This document shows, piece by piece, positions 10,122-20,615 of a stretch of DNA of 64,000 nucleotides (within the stretch, counting starts at the first letter, position 1; the number at the start of each line of letters is the position of its first letter). A program made the position numbers and the translations under genes. The stretch lies in contig CAVSHP010000015.1 in the NCBI GenBank assembly GCA_963727635.1, positions 944,074 through 1,008,073 on the forward strand. Reading direction: 5' to 3'. The notes beneath the pieces were generated by a model. That model was not told the origin of the DNA and made no database searches. It saw only the letters and a program-made list of their open reading frames with translations. The stretch comes from SZUA-36 sp963727635. Its GTDB lineage: Bacteria; Pseudomonadota; Gammaproteobacteria; Xanthomonadales; SZUA-36.

Positions 10122-10610
10122 ATGGATCAGGCAGGCTTCGTGGCAAAATACGGCGGTGTATTTGAACACTCGGCGTGGCTCGCAGAAGCGGTATTCGAAC
10201 ACGGCGGTGGCCTGTTGAACGATGCGGATGCGCTTGGCGAACTTTTTCAGTCCGTGTTTCTCGCCGCCGACCCCGTGCAGCAACTCGCGACCTTGAGGTC
10301 GCACCCGCAACTGGTCTGTGCGCTGGCCGGACAAAATGATTTGACTGCCGACTCGTTAAACGAGCAAACGGGCGCGGGTCTTGACCGCTGTTCCACGGAG
10401 GAATACGCGGCATTCGCTCAGCTGAACAAGAAATACGGCGAAAAATTCGGCTTTCCTTTCATCATTGCCGTGAGGGGGCTGACACGCCGGCAGATCCTGG
10501 ATGCATTGCGCAAACGTCTTGGCAACCGGCGGTCGGCGGAATTTCAGACCGCGCTGCAGGAAACCTGCCGCATCGCGCGATTCAGAATCGGGGACATGCA
10601 CCATGGCTGA
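10122..10610 (+). CDS. uraD: OHCU decarboxylase
   Basis: UraD decarboxylates 2-oxo-4-hydroxy-4-carboxy-5-ureidoimidazoline to S-allantoin. The 162-residue helical protein shows the family signatures LRSHPQL (catalytic His), the STEEYAAFAQLNKKYGEKFG segment and the FPFIIAVRG strand-turn. The start is ATG 10122; a GTG two codons earlier is possible. Its stop overlaps the alc start (ATGGCTGA), which indicates translational coupling. Confidence 0.94.
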   Translation: MDQAGFVAKYGGVFEHSAWLAEAVFEHGGGLLNDADALGELFQSVFLAADPVQQLATLRSHPQLVCALAGQNDLTADSLNEQTGAGLDRCSTEEYAAFAQLNKKYGEKFGFPFIIAVRGLTRRQILDALRKRLGNRRSAEFQTALQETCRIARFRIGDMHHG

Positions 10611-11616
10611 AAAAAACACGCAGCCGCCGCTGGCCTTCCAGCACCTGGCCAACCTCGCCAGCGCGGAGCTCGGCGCTGCGATCCTGCGCGTCAGCGACGA
10701 GTTTTTTGCCCCGGCAAAACGTATGCTATCGAGCCAGGAACCGGTGTTTATCGCGGATTGCTACGACCAGAATGGCAAGTGGATGGACGGTTGGGAAAGC
10801 CGGCGCAAACGTACCCCGGGTCATGATTATTGCACGCTCAGGATCTGTCCGGGCGTGATACGGGGTGTCGAGATCGATACCCGTTTTTTTACCGGAAATT
10901 ACCCGCCCGAAGCGATGCTCGAGGCCTGTAATGCCGATATTGAACCGGATGAAAATACCCGCTGGTCCGAAATCGTACCGCGTTCAGAACTCAGGGGTGA
11001 CAGCCGGCATTTTTTCAGTGTCAGTGATACCAGCACCTGGAGTTTCCTGCGGCTGAATATCTACCCCGATGGCGGGATAGCGCGCCTGCGGGTGTTTGGT
11101 GATCCGGCAGCCGATGCCCGCGACCTGAACCGTGACCGCTGGGTTGACCTGCTGTCAGCGGACGCCGGCGGTGCGGCGCTCGAATGCAATAATATGCACT
11201 TCGGCGAGATGGACAATCTGCTCTCCAACCGCCCGGTCGCTAATATGGGTGACGGTTGGGAAACACGCCGCAGACGTGAGCCGGGCAACGACTGGGTCAT
11301 TCTCAGGCTCGGCCAGCGGGGACAGGTTTGCCGGGTCGAGGTGGACACGGCTTTTTTCCGCGGCAATTATCCGGCGCGCTGCACGCTGAAGGGCGCTGAT
11401 CCCGGCAGCATGAACGCGGACCAGGCTGCGCTGTCAACCGCGTCTGCGGACTGGCCTGTCATATTGCCCGCGGTATCGTTGGGACCGGATCAGTTACATG
11501 TCTTCGAACGCCAGGTCCGTGACGCCGGCCAGGTCAGCCACGTCCGTCTGGATATTTTCCCCGACGGCGGTGTTGCGCGTCTGCGCCTGCTCGGACTGCC
11601 CTCGGGAGCTGTCTGA
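10603..11616 (+). CDS. alc: Allantoicase
   Basis: Allantoicase splits allantoate into ureidoglycolate and urea. The 337-residue protein consists of two homologous jelly-roll repeats, visible in the parallel motifs GWESRRKRTPGHDYC / GWETRRRREPGNDWV and RLNIYPDGGIARLRV / RLDIFPDGGVARLRL. ATG 10603 lies inside the uraD stop region and gives the usual N-terminus. Frame intact. Presence of this gene rather than an allantoate amidohydrolase means the route releases urea instead of ammonia at this step. Confidence 0.95.
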   Translation: MAEKNTQPPLAFQHLANLASAELGAAILRVSDEFFAPAKRMLSSQEPVFIADCYDQNGKWMDGWESRRKRTPGHDYCTLRICPGVIRGVEIDTRFFTGNYPPEAMLEACNADIEPDENTRWSEIVPRSELRGDSRHFFSVSDTSTWSFLRLNIYPDGGIARLRVFGDPAADARDLNRDRWVDLLSADAGGAALECNNMHFGEMDNLLSNRPVANMGDGWETRRRREPGNDWVILRLGQRGQVCRVEVDTAFFRGNYPARCTLKGADPGSMNADQAALSTASADWPVILPAVSLGPDQLHVFERQVRDAGQVSHVRLDIFPDGGVARLRLLGLPSGAV

Positions 11617-11617
11617 T

Positions 11618-12127
11618 ATGCCATCCTCTCGATCCTCTGTGTTACGTCTACGGCCGCAACCGCTGACCAAAGCCGCCTTTGCGCCATTTGGAGAGGTGCT
11701 GGACACCGAGGGTGTCGAACCGAAGTTGATCAATTTTGGCAATACGCAGAAATTTGCCGGACTGGCGGAGATATCCAGCAGCGACAGCCGTCGCCCCCAG
11801 CTCAGCATCTATCGCAGCAAGGCGGCCGTGCTGCCCTTCAGGATACGCCTGGTCGAATGCCATCCACTGGGCAGCCAGGCCTTTTACCCGCTGCACCCAC
11901 GGCCGTTTCCGGTGGTCGTGGCGAAGCCGGGAAATCCGCCAGGTCCGGCCGATTTACGCGTGTTTCTCAGCAATGGCCGCCAGGGTGTCAACCTGCACGC
12001 GGGTGTCTGGCACCACTACCAGTTAAGTCTCGGCCATGAGTCGGATTACCTGGTCATCGATCGCGGCGGTGAGGGTGACAATTACCGCGAACACCGATTT
12101 GACGAAGAGGTATGGCTGGAGATATGA
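11618..12127 (+). CDS. allA: Ureidoglycolate lyase
   Basis: AllA cleaves ureidoglycolate to glyoxylate and urea, the last step of the pathway. The 169-residue cupin protein starts with the typical LRLRPQPLTKAAFAPFGEVL and ends with the cupin-core segment LHAGVWHHYQLSL. The ATG lies just after the alc stop, and the gene end overlaps the next ORF by ATGA, so transcription likely continues into the glycosyltransferase gene. Confidence 0.93.
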   Translation: MPSSRSSVLRLRPQPLTKAAFAPFGEVLDTEGVEPKLINFGNTQKFAGLAEISSSDSRRPQLSIYRSKAAVLPFRIRLVECHPLGSQAFYPLHPRPFPVVVAKPGNPPGPADLRVFLSNGRQGVNLHAGVWHHYQLSLGHESDYLVIDRGGEGDNYREHRFDEEVWLEI

Positions 12128-13120
12128 GACCGCTGGTATCGGTCGTCATGCCGGTTCGTAACGGTGGCGAATACCTGGGCGAGGCGGTTGACAGCATACT
12201 TGCACAGACCCACGAAAATCTCGAACTTCTGCTGATCGATGACCACAGCACCGACCGCGCGCTCGCAAGGCTGGATAAAAGTGATCCGCGTCTGAAAATT
12301 CTCAGCAGCAATGGCCGTGGACTGGTCGATGCCTGCAACACGGGTTTTGCCTTGAGCAAAGGTGATTTTATTGCGCGTATGGATGCGGACGATATTTCCC
12401 TGCCCGAACGGTTTCGCCTGCAACTGGCCTACCTCGATGCGAACCAGGCGGTGGACATCAGCGGCTGTTGTGTCGATATTTTCTCGCAACCGGGTATACA
12501 GGGCGGGCTCAGGCGTTACCGGGACTGGCTGAACTCGGTGCGTGAACCCGAACAGGTTCACCAGCAGATATTCATCGAAAGCCCGTTGCCAAATCCCACG
12601 TCTGATGTTCCGCCGTGCTGCACTGCAGCAACTGGTCGGCTACCGCAATAACGGCTGGCCGGAGGATTATGATTTGTTGCTAAGGGCCGATGCCGAACGT
12701 ATGTCGATGGGCAAACCCGCACCGGTCTTACTGCGCTGGCGTGAACATGAATCCCGTCTGACCCACACCGATACACGCTATCAGCGACTGAACTTCATGC
12801 AGGCGAAGACACACTTCCTGGTCCATCACCGCCTCGCAGGGCGGTCCGTCATCATCTGGGGTGCAGGTCCGACCGGGCGGCAGATATTTGACCTGATCAG
12901 CGCCGAGGGTGGGGTGGTCGAGGGTTTTATCGAGGTGCACCCGCGCCGTATCGGTGGTAAAAAACGTGGTCTGCCGGTCTGGCCGATGGACAAGGTAAAG
13001 AGCCTGGGCGACTCGATGTTGTTGATCGCCGTCGGCGCCGCCGGGGCAAGGCACGAAATCGAAACGTTTTTGCGTCAACACAACAAGACGGCGGGGCGGG
13101 AATACCTGTTTGTCGCCTGA
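12124..13120 (+). pseudogene. Family 2 glycosyltransferase with C-terminal nucleotide-binding-like domain, one frameshift
   Basis: The N-terminal part is a GT-A fold: VSVVMPVRNGGEYL at the start, IDDHSTD, and the metal-binding ARMDADDISLPERF. A single-base shift near 12595 separates it from the rest of the GT domain (WPEDYDLLLRADAERM). The last ~100 residues form a separate Rossmann-like domain beginning SVIIWGAGPTGRQIFDLI, resembling the PglD N-terminal domain. This two-domain arrangement suggests sugar transfer plus binding of a nucleotide or cofactor. The start overlaps the allA stop. The link to purine breakdown, if any, is not evident. Confidence 0.75.
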
Positions 13121-13133
13121 TAGAATGGGACAT

Positions 13134-13916
13134 ATGACAACATTGAACAATCCCGAATGCCTGCTGGTCCAGTCACAACTGTTCTGGGCGGATGCACATG
13201 CCAACCGCCGCCAGTTGGAAACGATTGCGCGTGAACAAGGCGCCGGTTGCGACCTGATCGTATTTCCCGAGACCTTTACCAGCGGATTTTTGGGAGATGC
13301 CGAGGCGGAACCTGAAACCATGCAGGGCGCCACCGTGGCGTGGATGAAAGCCCTGGCCGTTGAACTCGACAGCGTACTGTGTGGCAGCGTGGCGATTGCC
13401 AGCGCGCAGGGCAGGGTCAACCGCTTCCTGTGGGTGCAGCCCGATGGTGGTCTTTTCTATTACGACAAGCGGCATCTTTTCTCATTTGGCGGCGAAGACA
13501 AACGATACGTCGCCGGCCATGAACGCAAGGTTTTTGAATATCGCGGCTGGCGTATCTGTCCGCAGATCTGTTACGACCTGAGGTTCCCGGCGTGGTGCCG
13601 CAACCGTGACGATTACGATCTGCTGGTGTTCGTTGCCAACTGGCCGGAACCACGCACGCCGGCGTGGACCGCGCTACTCCGCGCGCGGGCGATTGAAAAC
13701 CAGTGTTACGTGATCGGTGTCAACCGCAGCGGCAAAGACCCGCGAGGTCTCGAATACGCCGGCGGCAGTGCCGTTTATGACCCCCTGGGCCAGACCGTAC
13801 TGAACCTGGGTACTAACGAATGCAGCGCCAGGGCCCGTCTGCAACTGGAGAATGTGAACACGATCAGGCGCCAGTTACCGTTTCAGCAGGACGCCGACGA
13901 TTTCAGCCTGATCTGA
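13134..13916 (+). CDS. Nitrilase-family amidohydrolase, omega-amidase (YafV) type
   Basis: The protein has the nitrilase Glu-Lys-Cys triad in the correct order: Glu in VFPETFTSGF, Lys in YYDKRHLFSF and Cys in PQICYDLRFP. The downstream VANWPEPR and ARAIENQCYVIGVNR segments are typical of the YafV / omega-amidase branch, which hydrolyses alpha-ketoglutaramate or ketosuccinamate in the methionine-salvage glutamine cycle. ATG 13134 is chosen as start; ATG 13125 is also possible. The 260-residue length fits. Confidence 0.88.
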   Translation: MTTLNNPECLLVQSQLFWADAHANRRQLETIAREQGAGCDLIVFPETFTSGFLGDAEAEPETMQGATVAWMKALAVELDSVLCGSVAIASAQGRVNRFLWVQPDGGLFYYDKRHLFSFGGEDKRYVAGHERKVFEYRGWRICPQICYDLRFPAWCRNRDDYDLLVFVANWPEPRTPAWTALLRARAIENQCYVIGVNRSGKDPRGLEYAGGSAVYDPLGQTVLNLGTNECSARARLQLENVNTIRRQLPFQQDADDFSLI

Positions 13917-13943
13917 GCCGGCGCTACACACCGATGCGCTACG

Positions 13944-15660
13944 CTAGCGGTTGGACAACCACCGCCACAGGGCGCCACGTGGCAGTTGTTTACCGCTGGC
14001 GTTGACCAGCAGGGAATGGCTGTCCATCAGTGTCCACAACATCTGCCGGCGGGCTATGTCACGGCCGGCAAACAACAGGCGGTCGTTGATCTGCAATTCG
14101 GTGTGGTTGTCAGGTAAAAATATCCGCTGTGCGCCGCGTTCCAGTCGACAGGCAGACGCAGGGCAGAAATTCATTCCCCTCGCTGCGGCTGTTATGGATG
14201 ATGTGTTCCAGCGTAACCTTGCTGGTCAGCGATTTGACAAAACCCAGACTTTTGGCCGATTCGCCGGTCAATTCGGATACCCAGATACTCGGTGCACGGT
14301 TGTCCAGTGCGCTCTTGAGTTTTTTCGCGGTGCGTTCGGCAAAACTGTCATCGCTCCTGATCATGTGCTGCATGAACGACTGCAGCAATGGCGTGGTGAC
14401 GAAGGACAATACTGGCGGGCGACGATACGGCTGCGCAGGGCGACCAGGTCCGCCCCTGAACTGTCAAACAGTGCGCTATTCTCGCGCCGCTCCTGCCGGG
14501 CGATGACAAACAGGCCGGGGTTAAGATTCCGTGCCGTCATGATGATCGACAGATTGTCGATGTCATCACCGGTGGCCGCCACGATACCCTGTGCGTCCGC
14601 GATGCCCGCCGCTTCGAGCGTATGCGCCTCGGTGCCCCGCCCGAGTATCGATTCTGGTAGGCAGGTAGGCGCTCTGGCGTGGACATCGATAACGGTGACG
14701 TGAAAGTTCGTGTTTTTCATTTGCTCGATCACGCGTGAACCAAAACGCCCGCACCGCAGACAACCCAGCGGCCCGCTGGGTGGTTTGATGACTTCGCGTA
14801 ACTCGGTGCCGGGTACGCTGATCAACCAGTCCTGCACCAGGAATTTGATCGGTGAACTCAAAGCCAGTGATATACGTCTGCAAAAATCTCGTAGGGATTG
14901 ATCACGTCAGTCGGTGTTGAAAGAGGCCATGTTGTCGCAGACGCGTTGGGTTTCGCTGCGTGCGAGGCGGCGATGGCGGGGCGTAATAACTTGACCGTGA
15001 TGGCGATGTCAGGTTGATCTGGTCATCATTGGTGGTGGCGATGACCCCTTTGCAGTTTTCACTTGCAAACCGGCCAGTTCCAGGTTGGCCCGGTCACCCG
15101 CACGTCCCGCCAGCGCGGGTACATGGGCGAACTTGTCATATCAGTATCATGCGCCGCACGGTGTTTTCGTCAATTCGATGACAACCGCGTGGATACCGCG
15201 CGCCAGCAGACCCGAGACAGCCATGGAACCCGTGTTGCCAAACCCGCAAACAATGTAAAAAGGTTCTTTTATGGCCCTGACCTGCCGTCTGAAGCGGCTG
15301 CGCTGAAAGGCAGCCTGGAACTGTTTGTCCAGGATCAGCCCCAGCAAGGTACCGATGGAATACAGCCAGGCAACCACATTTGGCAGTAACAACCAGAAGA
15401 CGAGCGATCCGTTGGGCCTCGGTGAAGGTGTAGGGGATTTCTCCAAAACCGATGGTGGTCTGCAGTATCGCCATGAAATAGGCGGCATCGAGAAAACTCA
15501 TGTGGAATGGCTGGCCTTCGGCGTCCAGACCGGGTACAGCCATCATCGACATGATGGAGAAGAAATAAACCAGGATCAGGACAATCAGCGGCGTACGCAT
15601 ACGCCGCATCGTCATCCAGACGATGTCATTCGTTTGGGAATACTGCCAGCAAGCAGCGGT
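13944..15660 (-). pseudogene. Potassium channel protein with TrkA/RCK domains, multiply frameshifted
   Basis: Fragments in order give two transmembrane helices flanking a pore with the filter-like TIGFGEIPYT, then RCK/TrkA-N domains with the nucleotide-binding glycines (IVCGFGNTGSMAVSG and RCGRFGSRVIEQM) and IDNLSIIMTARNLNP, then a C-terminal domain. This is the layout of NAD-gated, RCK-regulated K+ channels. At least five single-base shifts are needed, including near 15633, 15390 and 15140, so start and frame are uncertain. It probably forms an operon with the DUF6394 gene upstream. Confidence 0.72.
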
Positions 15661-15679
15661 CCTTCGTGTGGGGTTTCCG

Positions 15680-16063
15680 TTAGCGCCGAATACTGATGGT
15701 TTCCGCGATCAGCAGGGTGACCGAGACCAGGTTGGCCAGCAGGGCGCCACCTGACAGTGAAACAATGCGGGAAATGACCGCTGTCGTGGTACCGGCATCG
15801 GAAACATTCACCGCCCAGGTCCAGATGCCCGCGGCGATCAGCAATTGCAGGTCGGCGACGAGGCTGGTGGCCAGCAAAACCGCACCCATTTGTGAGCGGT
15901 CGCCAAATTTCATGATCGTCGCAATCAGGCTGACCATCAGCGCTGCCGCCAGTTCGAAGACGTCGTGATGATTCGGGTCATCGACTTCGCCGATAAAAAA
16001 ACCAAAATTCAGGGTGAGTGCCAGAACGATAAAAAAGGCAAACATTACTTTTTCGAAATTCAT
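15680..16063 (-). CDS. DUF6394-type four-helix membrane protein
   Basis: The 127-residue protein has four hydrophobic helices (about 6-27, 36-52, 60-84 and 101-122). The N-terminal ALTLNFGFFIGEVDDPNHH followed by LMVSLIATIMKFGDRSQ matches a conserved gammaproteobacterial family now called DUF6394, of unknown function and often found beside RCK-type potassium channels. Here it lies directly upstream of such a channel gene, which suggests a partner role. Frame intact. Confidence 0.75.
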   Translation of the reverse strand: MNFEKVMFAFFIVLALTLNFGFFIGEVDDPNHHDVFELAAALMVSLIATIMKFGDRSQMGAVLLATSLVADLQLLIAAGIWTWAVNVSDAGTTTAVISRIVSLSGGALLANLVSVTLLIAETISIRR

Positions 16064-16116
16064 GTAGGTTACGCTCCCATTTGATCCTGAATGTCAATGC
16101 TGACTCAACTCTCACG

Positions 16117-16884
16117 TTACGGTATAGCGGTGACGTACACCAGCGCACCGTAATACGGTGTGTCGAAATACTGCAGTTCACCGGTGCTGACCTGGTGGTT
16201 CTGATTCAGGGCATAAATCCGGTAGTCACCCGTGTCATCCGCACCGTGTCCTGTTTCGATCTGATGCCGCTCACTTCCGGTACAGCTGCAGCTGCATTGG
16301 CTTGCTGGTTTTGCTCGCGAAACTCGAGATCTATGAACACGTGTAAAAAACGGCTGCGCCTGAGTTGCAGACTGCCATCGAGCTGATAAAAAGTGCTGCG
16401 ATAGGCGTCCAGGGGGTCAGGCGCCGTGAGATCGGCCATCACGATATGTGTCGGTGGACGCAGCTGTGTATCAATCACCTGCTGGTCATGGATACGTATA
16501 GGCGGATAGTAGTCGATGCGGTTTTGCTCCCAGGCAGCATAGACCATCGGCTGGTACGTCTGGCTGGAGCGCAGGCGCCGCCATACACCATCCATCGTGG
16601 TGCTTTTCTCGTCGATGACACGCATGTCATCGGGTAAATCGGTGTGCAGCATTGCGCTTGCGCACCGGCGGCAATTCTGCCGGTATCGGCAGCAGGCGTT
16701 TGCGCCGGTTCGCCTTCCTGCAGATCCGGAAATTTCGAAAAACTGCGCAACTCCGAAGATGCGCTGATCTTCGGCCGTGGTGGACAGGTTGCGGAAGACG
16801 ATGACCTCGACCCGGTAGGCCCCGGATTCCGCCAGGACGGCGGAACTGGCGAGCAAGCAAAAGCAGAGACAATAAGCGTTTCAT
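16117..16884 (-). pseudogene. csiV: CsiV family protein, frameshifted
   Basis: Fragments carry a signal peptide (MKRLLSLLLLA), then SGAYRVEVIVFRNL, WRRLRSSQTYQPMVYAAW and LQLRRSRFLHVFIDLEFRE, typical of the CsiV family of gammaproteobacterial periplasmic proteins placed next to mfd. CsiV in Vibrio binds peptidoglycan and is needed for growth with D-amino acids. At least four single-base shifts are present, near 16860, 16740, 16660 and 16220. The C-terminus continues past the apparent stop to QVSTGELQYFDTPYYGALVY, ending at 16117. Confidence 0.78.
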
Positions 16885-16967
16885 CGCGGTAGTGCTTTCT
16901 ATTCTCGGACAGTGCCCTAGTTTAGATGATTTGACTGTGATAACAAGCCGGCTGGGCGCGCTGCCGT

Positions 16968-19900
16968 TCATGCGGCCAGTTTATCCAGAATTTCAGCAAT
17001 GATACGCATGCGCTCCTCCACCTCTTCAACGTCGAAGGTGAGCCGCAGCTTGTGCGGACCCTGCATTTTGTAATCAAATGGCTGGCGCTGGATCATGTCC
17101 AGCAGTGCCACCGGGTTCGCGCAGGTATTCTCGTTGAATTCAATGCTGCCACCGGTCTCGCCAAAATCAACCCGCCTGACGCCGATTGCACGGGCTTTCT
17201 GCCGCAATGAGGCCACTTCGAAGAGATGTTTGGTCTGTTGCGGCAACAGCCCGAAGCGGTCGATCATCTCGACCTGCAGTTCCCTCAGGGCGTCAGCATC
17301 CGCCGCGCTGGCAATGCGTTTGTACAGGGTCAGACGTGTATGGATATCGCCCAGCCAGTCATCCGGGATCAGCGCGGAGATGTGCAGTTCAATATCGGTT
17401 TCCTGGTGCAGGCTGCCTTCGAGGTCGACTTCCTTGCCGTCGCGCATCGCCGGAGACGGCACGGGCCAGCAATTCACTGTAGAGACTGAAACCCACCGAC
17501 TGGATTTCGCCGCTTTGCTCATCGCCGAGCAATTCACCGGCGCCGCGGATTTCGAGGTCATGGGTCGCCAGCGTAAAACCGGCGCCCAGTTCCTCCAGTG
17601 AAGCGATGGCCTCCAGTCGTTTGCGTGCATCGCCGGTCATGCTGCGTTCATCGGGTGTGATCAGGTAAGCGTAAGCGCGGTGATGCGAGCGGCCCACGCG
17701 GCCCCTCAACTGGTGTAACTGGGCCAGTCCGAACTTGTCCGCGCGGTTGATGATGATGGTGTTGGCGGTGGGTACGTCGAGCCCGTTTTCGATGATGGTC
17801 GTACACACCAGCACGTTGATCCGCTGGCGATAAAAGTCCAGCATGACCTTTTCCAGTTCACCCTGCGGCATCTGCCCGTGCGCGACACGGATACGCGCCG
17901 CAGGCACCAGTTCCGCCAACTTCGCGGGCGATCTGCTCGATATTCCGGACTTCGTTGTGCAGGAAAAAAGCCTGGCCGCCGCGCTGGATTTCACGTTGCA
18001 GGGCTTCGCGCAGCAGGGCGCTGTCCCATCTGGAAATCAGTGTTTTCACCGCCATGCGGCGCGCCGGCGGGGTGGCGATAATCGACAGGTCGCGAATACC
18101 GGCCATGGCCATGTTCAGTGTTCGCGGTATCGGTGTCGCGGTCAGTGTCAGCAGGTCAACCTCGGCGCGCAGTTGTTTCAGGCGTTCTTTCTGGCGCACG
18201 CCAAAACGCTGTTCCTCGTCGACGATGACCAGCCCCAGTTGTTTGAAGCGGACATCGCGCTGCAGCAGTTTATGTGTGCCGATGACGATGTCCACCTTGC
18301 CGGATTCGAGGTCCTTGAGCACGCTGTCGGCCTGTTTGCCGGTACGAAAGCGGGATAACAGCTCTATGCGTATCGGCCAGTCGGCAAAACGGTCGCTGAA
18401 ATTGGAGAAATGCTGTTGCGCGAGCAGGGTGGTCGGCACCAGGATCGCCACCTGTTTCTGGCCCTGGACCGCGACAAAAGCCGCCCGCAAAGCGACCTCG
18501 GTTTTGCCAAAACCCACGTCGCCGCAAACCACGCGGTCCATGGGCTGGCTGGATACCATGTCGTCGATTACGGCTTCGATGGCGGTCTGCTGATCGGCGG
18601 TTTCCTCGTACGGAAAACCGGAACTGAAATCCGCGTACATCGGTTGGTCGAATGCAAAACCGAATCCCTGCCGCGCCTGCCTGCGTGCATACAGGTCCAG
18701 CAATTCAGCCGCGACATCGCGAACCTTCTGCGCGGCGCGTTTGCGCGCTTTTGACCACTGTTCACTACCGAGACGGTGCAGGGGGGCGGTTTCCGCCGCG
18801 CCGCCGGTGTAACGGCTGATCAGGTGCATGGAAGAAACCGGCACGTACAGCTTGTCTTCGCCGGCGTACTCGAGCATCAGGAATTCAGCCTGGCGGCCGT
18901 CAATTTCCAGTGATCTGCAGACCACGGTAGCGACCGACGCCGTGGTCCTCGTGCACCACCGGGTCGCCGGGTTCAAGGTCCGAAAGGCTGCGGATGATCG
19001 ATTCGGGGTCACGTTCGGAACGCTTGCGCGTGGTTTTCAGCCTGACCCGGCCGCCAAATAACTGGCTCTCGGTCAGAATGGCAAATTCCGTCCCTGCGAC
19101 AAAACCTTCTTCTACCGGCAGAACCGACAAGCCAAGCCGCTCAGTGGTCGCTTGGAATTCAGCGCCACGAATCAACCCGTGCGGGGCGGATGCAAAAGCC
19201 CGCAGCGTCTCCGTTAGCACTTCGCGGCGCCCGGTGGTGTCGGCGGCAAACATGATACGGCCGGGAAACTCGCGGATGAATTTGAGCAGGGCAGCGGCGG
19301 GTTCCTGGCCACGGTCGTGGATGTGCAGGTCGGGTGCAACCCGGGTGTCGAATTTTATCGCGCTGGATGCAGACCCGGTCGTGCCGAGCAGGTTGACCGT
19401 ACTGAAACGCTTGATCCGGCCCAGCATCTCAGTTGCGTCGAAATAGAGTTCCGCCGGGTCCAGGACGGGCCGTTCCACGTCATGCCGGCGTTGTTCCCAG
19501 CGCTCGGTCGTCGATGACCAGAAATCGGCTGCCGCCACTTCGACGCCCTGCTGGATAACCACCAAGGGGCTTGGCCGGCAGGTAATCAAGCAGGCTGTCG
19601 GTGTGCTCAAAAAATAATGGCAAATACTGTTCCAGCCCTTGCGGATGCAAGCCCTGGCGCAGGTCCTGGTAAAGGGAAACCCTGCGCATATCGACGACGA
19701 AGCGGTAGCGGAATGCCTTGCGAAAGTCTTCAAACGAGGCCGTATCGCAGGGATATTCGCGTGCCGGCAGCATATTGAACTCGGTCAGGCTCGCATTTGA
19801 GCGCTGGGTTTCCGGATCGAATTCCCGCAGTGATTCAATTTCCTCGTCAAACAGGTCGATCCGCAACGGCGTTTTCCTGCCGCTTGGAAACAGGTCGATG

Positions 19901-20415
19901 ACCGAACCACGCACGGCGAACTGGCCTGCCTGGTAAACCGGATCGCTATGGCTGTAACCGGCCTGCTGCAGACGCTCCCTGAACTCACTGATTACCAGGG
20001 ACTGCCCGGTTTTCAGCTGGATATTGCGCCCCACTGCATGGCTTCTCGGCGGCAGGCGCTGCATCAGGGTGGCCATCGGCACCAGCAGCAGGCCGCGTTT
20101 GACCCCCGCCAGCGATGACAGCGTGGAGAGACGTTCGGCAATGATGTCCGGATGGGGTGAGAACGGGTCGTAGGGAAGTGTTTCGTGATCCGGAAAATGC
20201 AATACCGGCAGTGAGCCGTCACTGAACAGGCGAACATCCTGTTCCAGCAGTTGTGACTGGTGGCTGGAACGGGTGACAACGAGCACGATGCCGTCATGGG
20301 CATGCGCCGCTGACAGCAGCGCCAGGGCTGTGCTGCTGCCATGCAGACCGGTCCAGTCCGCGGCATCACCGGCAAAGCGTGCAGCCAGGGGGCTTTGCGG
20401 CCCGTGCGTCTTCAT
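16968..20415 (-). pseudogene. mfd: Transcription-repair coupling factor, frameshifted
   Basis: Mfd removes RNA polymerase stalled at lesions and recruits UvrA. The total length (about 1,149 codons) equals that of the E. coli protein. N-terminal UvrB-like modules are followed by the RNA-polymerase-interaction domain (VHEDHGVGRYRGL), the translocase motor with Walker A GDVGFGKTEVALRAAF and Walker B VDEEQRFGV, the motif LRGRVGRSHHRAYAYL, and the C-terminal domain (RFGLLPQQTKHLFEV). Four single-base shifts (near 19560, 18920, 17920 and 17470) break the frame. The gene is the last of a coupled series from the DUF349 gene. Confidence 0.93.
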
Positions 20416-20615
20416 CAGCCGGCTTGTGGTTCGTACGATAACTTACCGTAGAACCGCAGGATCAGCCACAGCACGACAAGTCCGCTGCTCATGCCGATCC
20501 ACCCTGGTAGACCCAGCGCCGCCTGCGGTACGGTTTCGGCGGCATTGGCGACGGAGCTGAAAAATAAGATATAAATTAAATTAAATATATAATTTAACTT
20601 ATTGTTATATCGCAT
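20415..20615 (-). CDS. Small predicted exported or membrane protein of unknown function
   Basis: The 66-residue product has a cleavable-looking signal (LIYILFFSSVANAAE) and one further hydrophobic helix (about residues 37-55), ending with a short basic tail. It is not a recognised family. Its start overlaps the preceding DUF349 stop (TAATG) and its stop overlaps the mfd start (ATGA), which argues for a real, translationally coupled gene. The first 17 codons are extremely AT-rich compared with both neighbours. Confidence 0.6.
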   Translation of the reverse strand: MRYNNKLNYIFNLIYILFFSSVANAAETVPQAALGLPGWIGMSSGLVVLWLILRFYGKLSYEPQAG

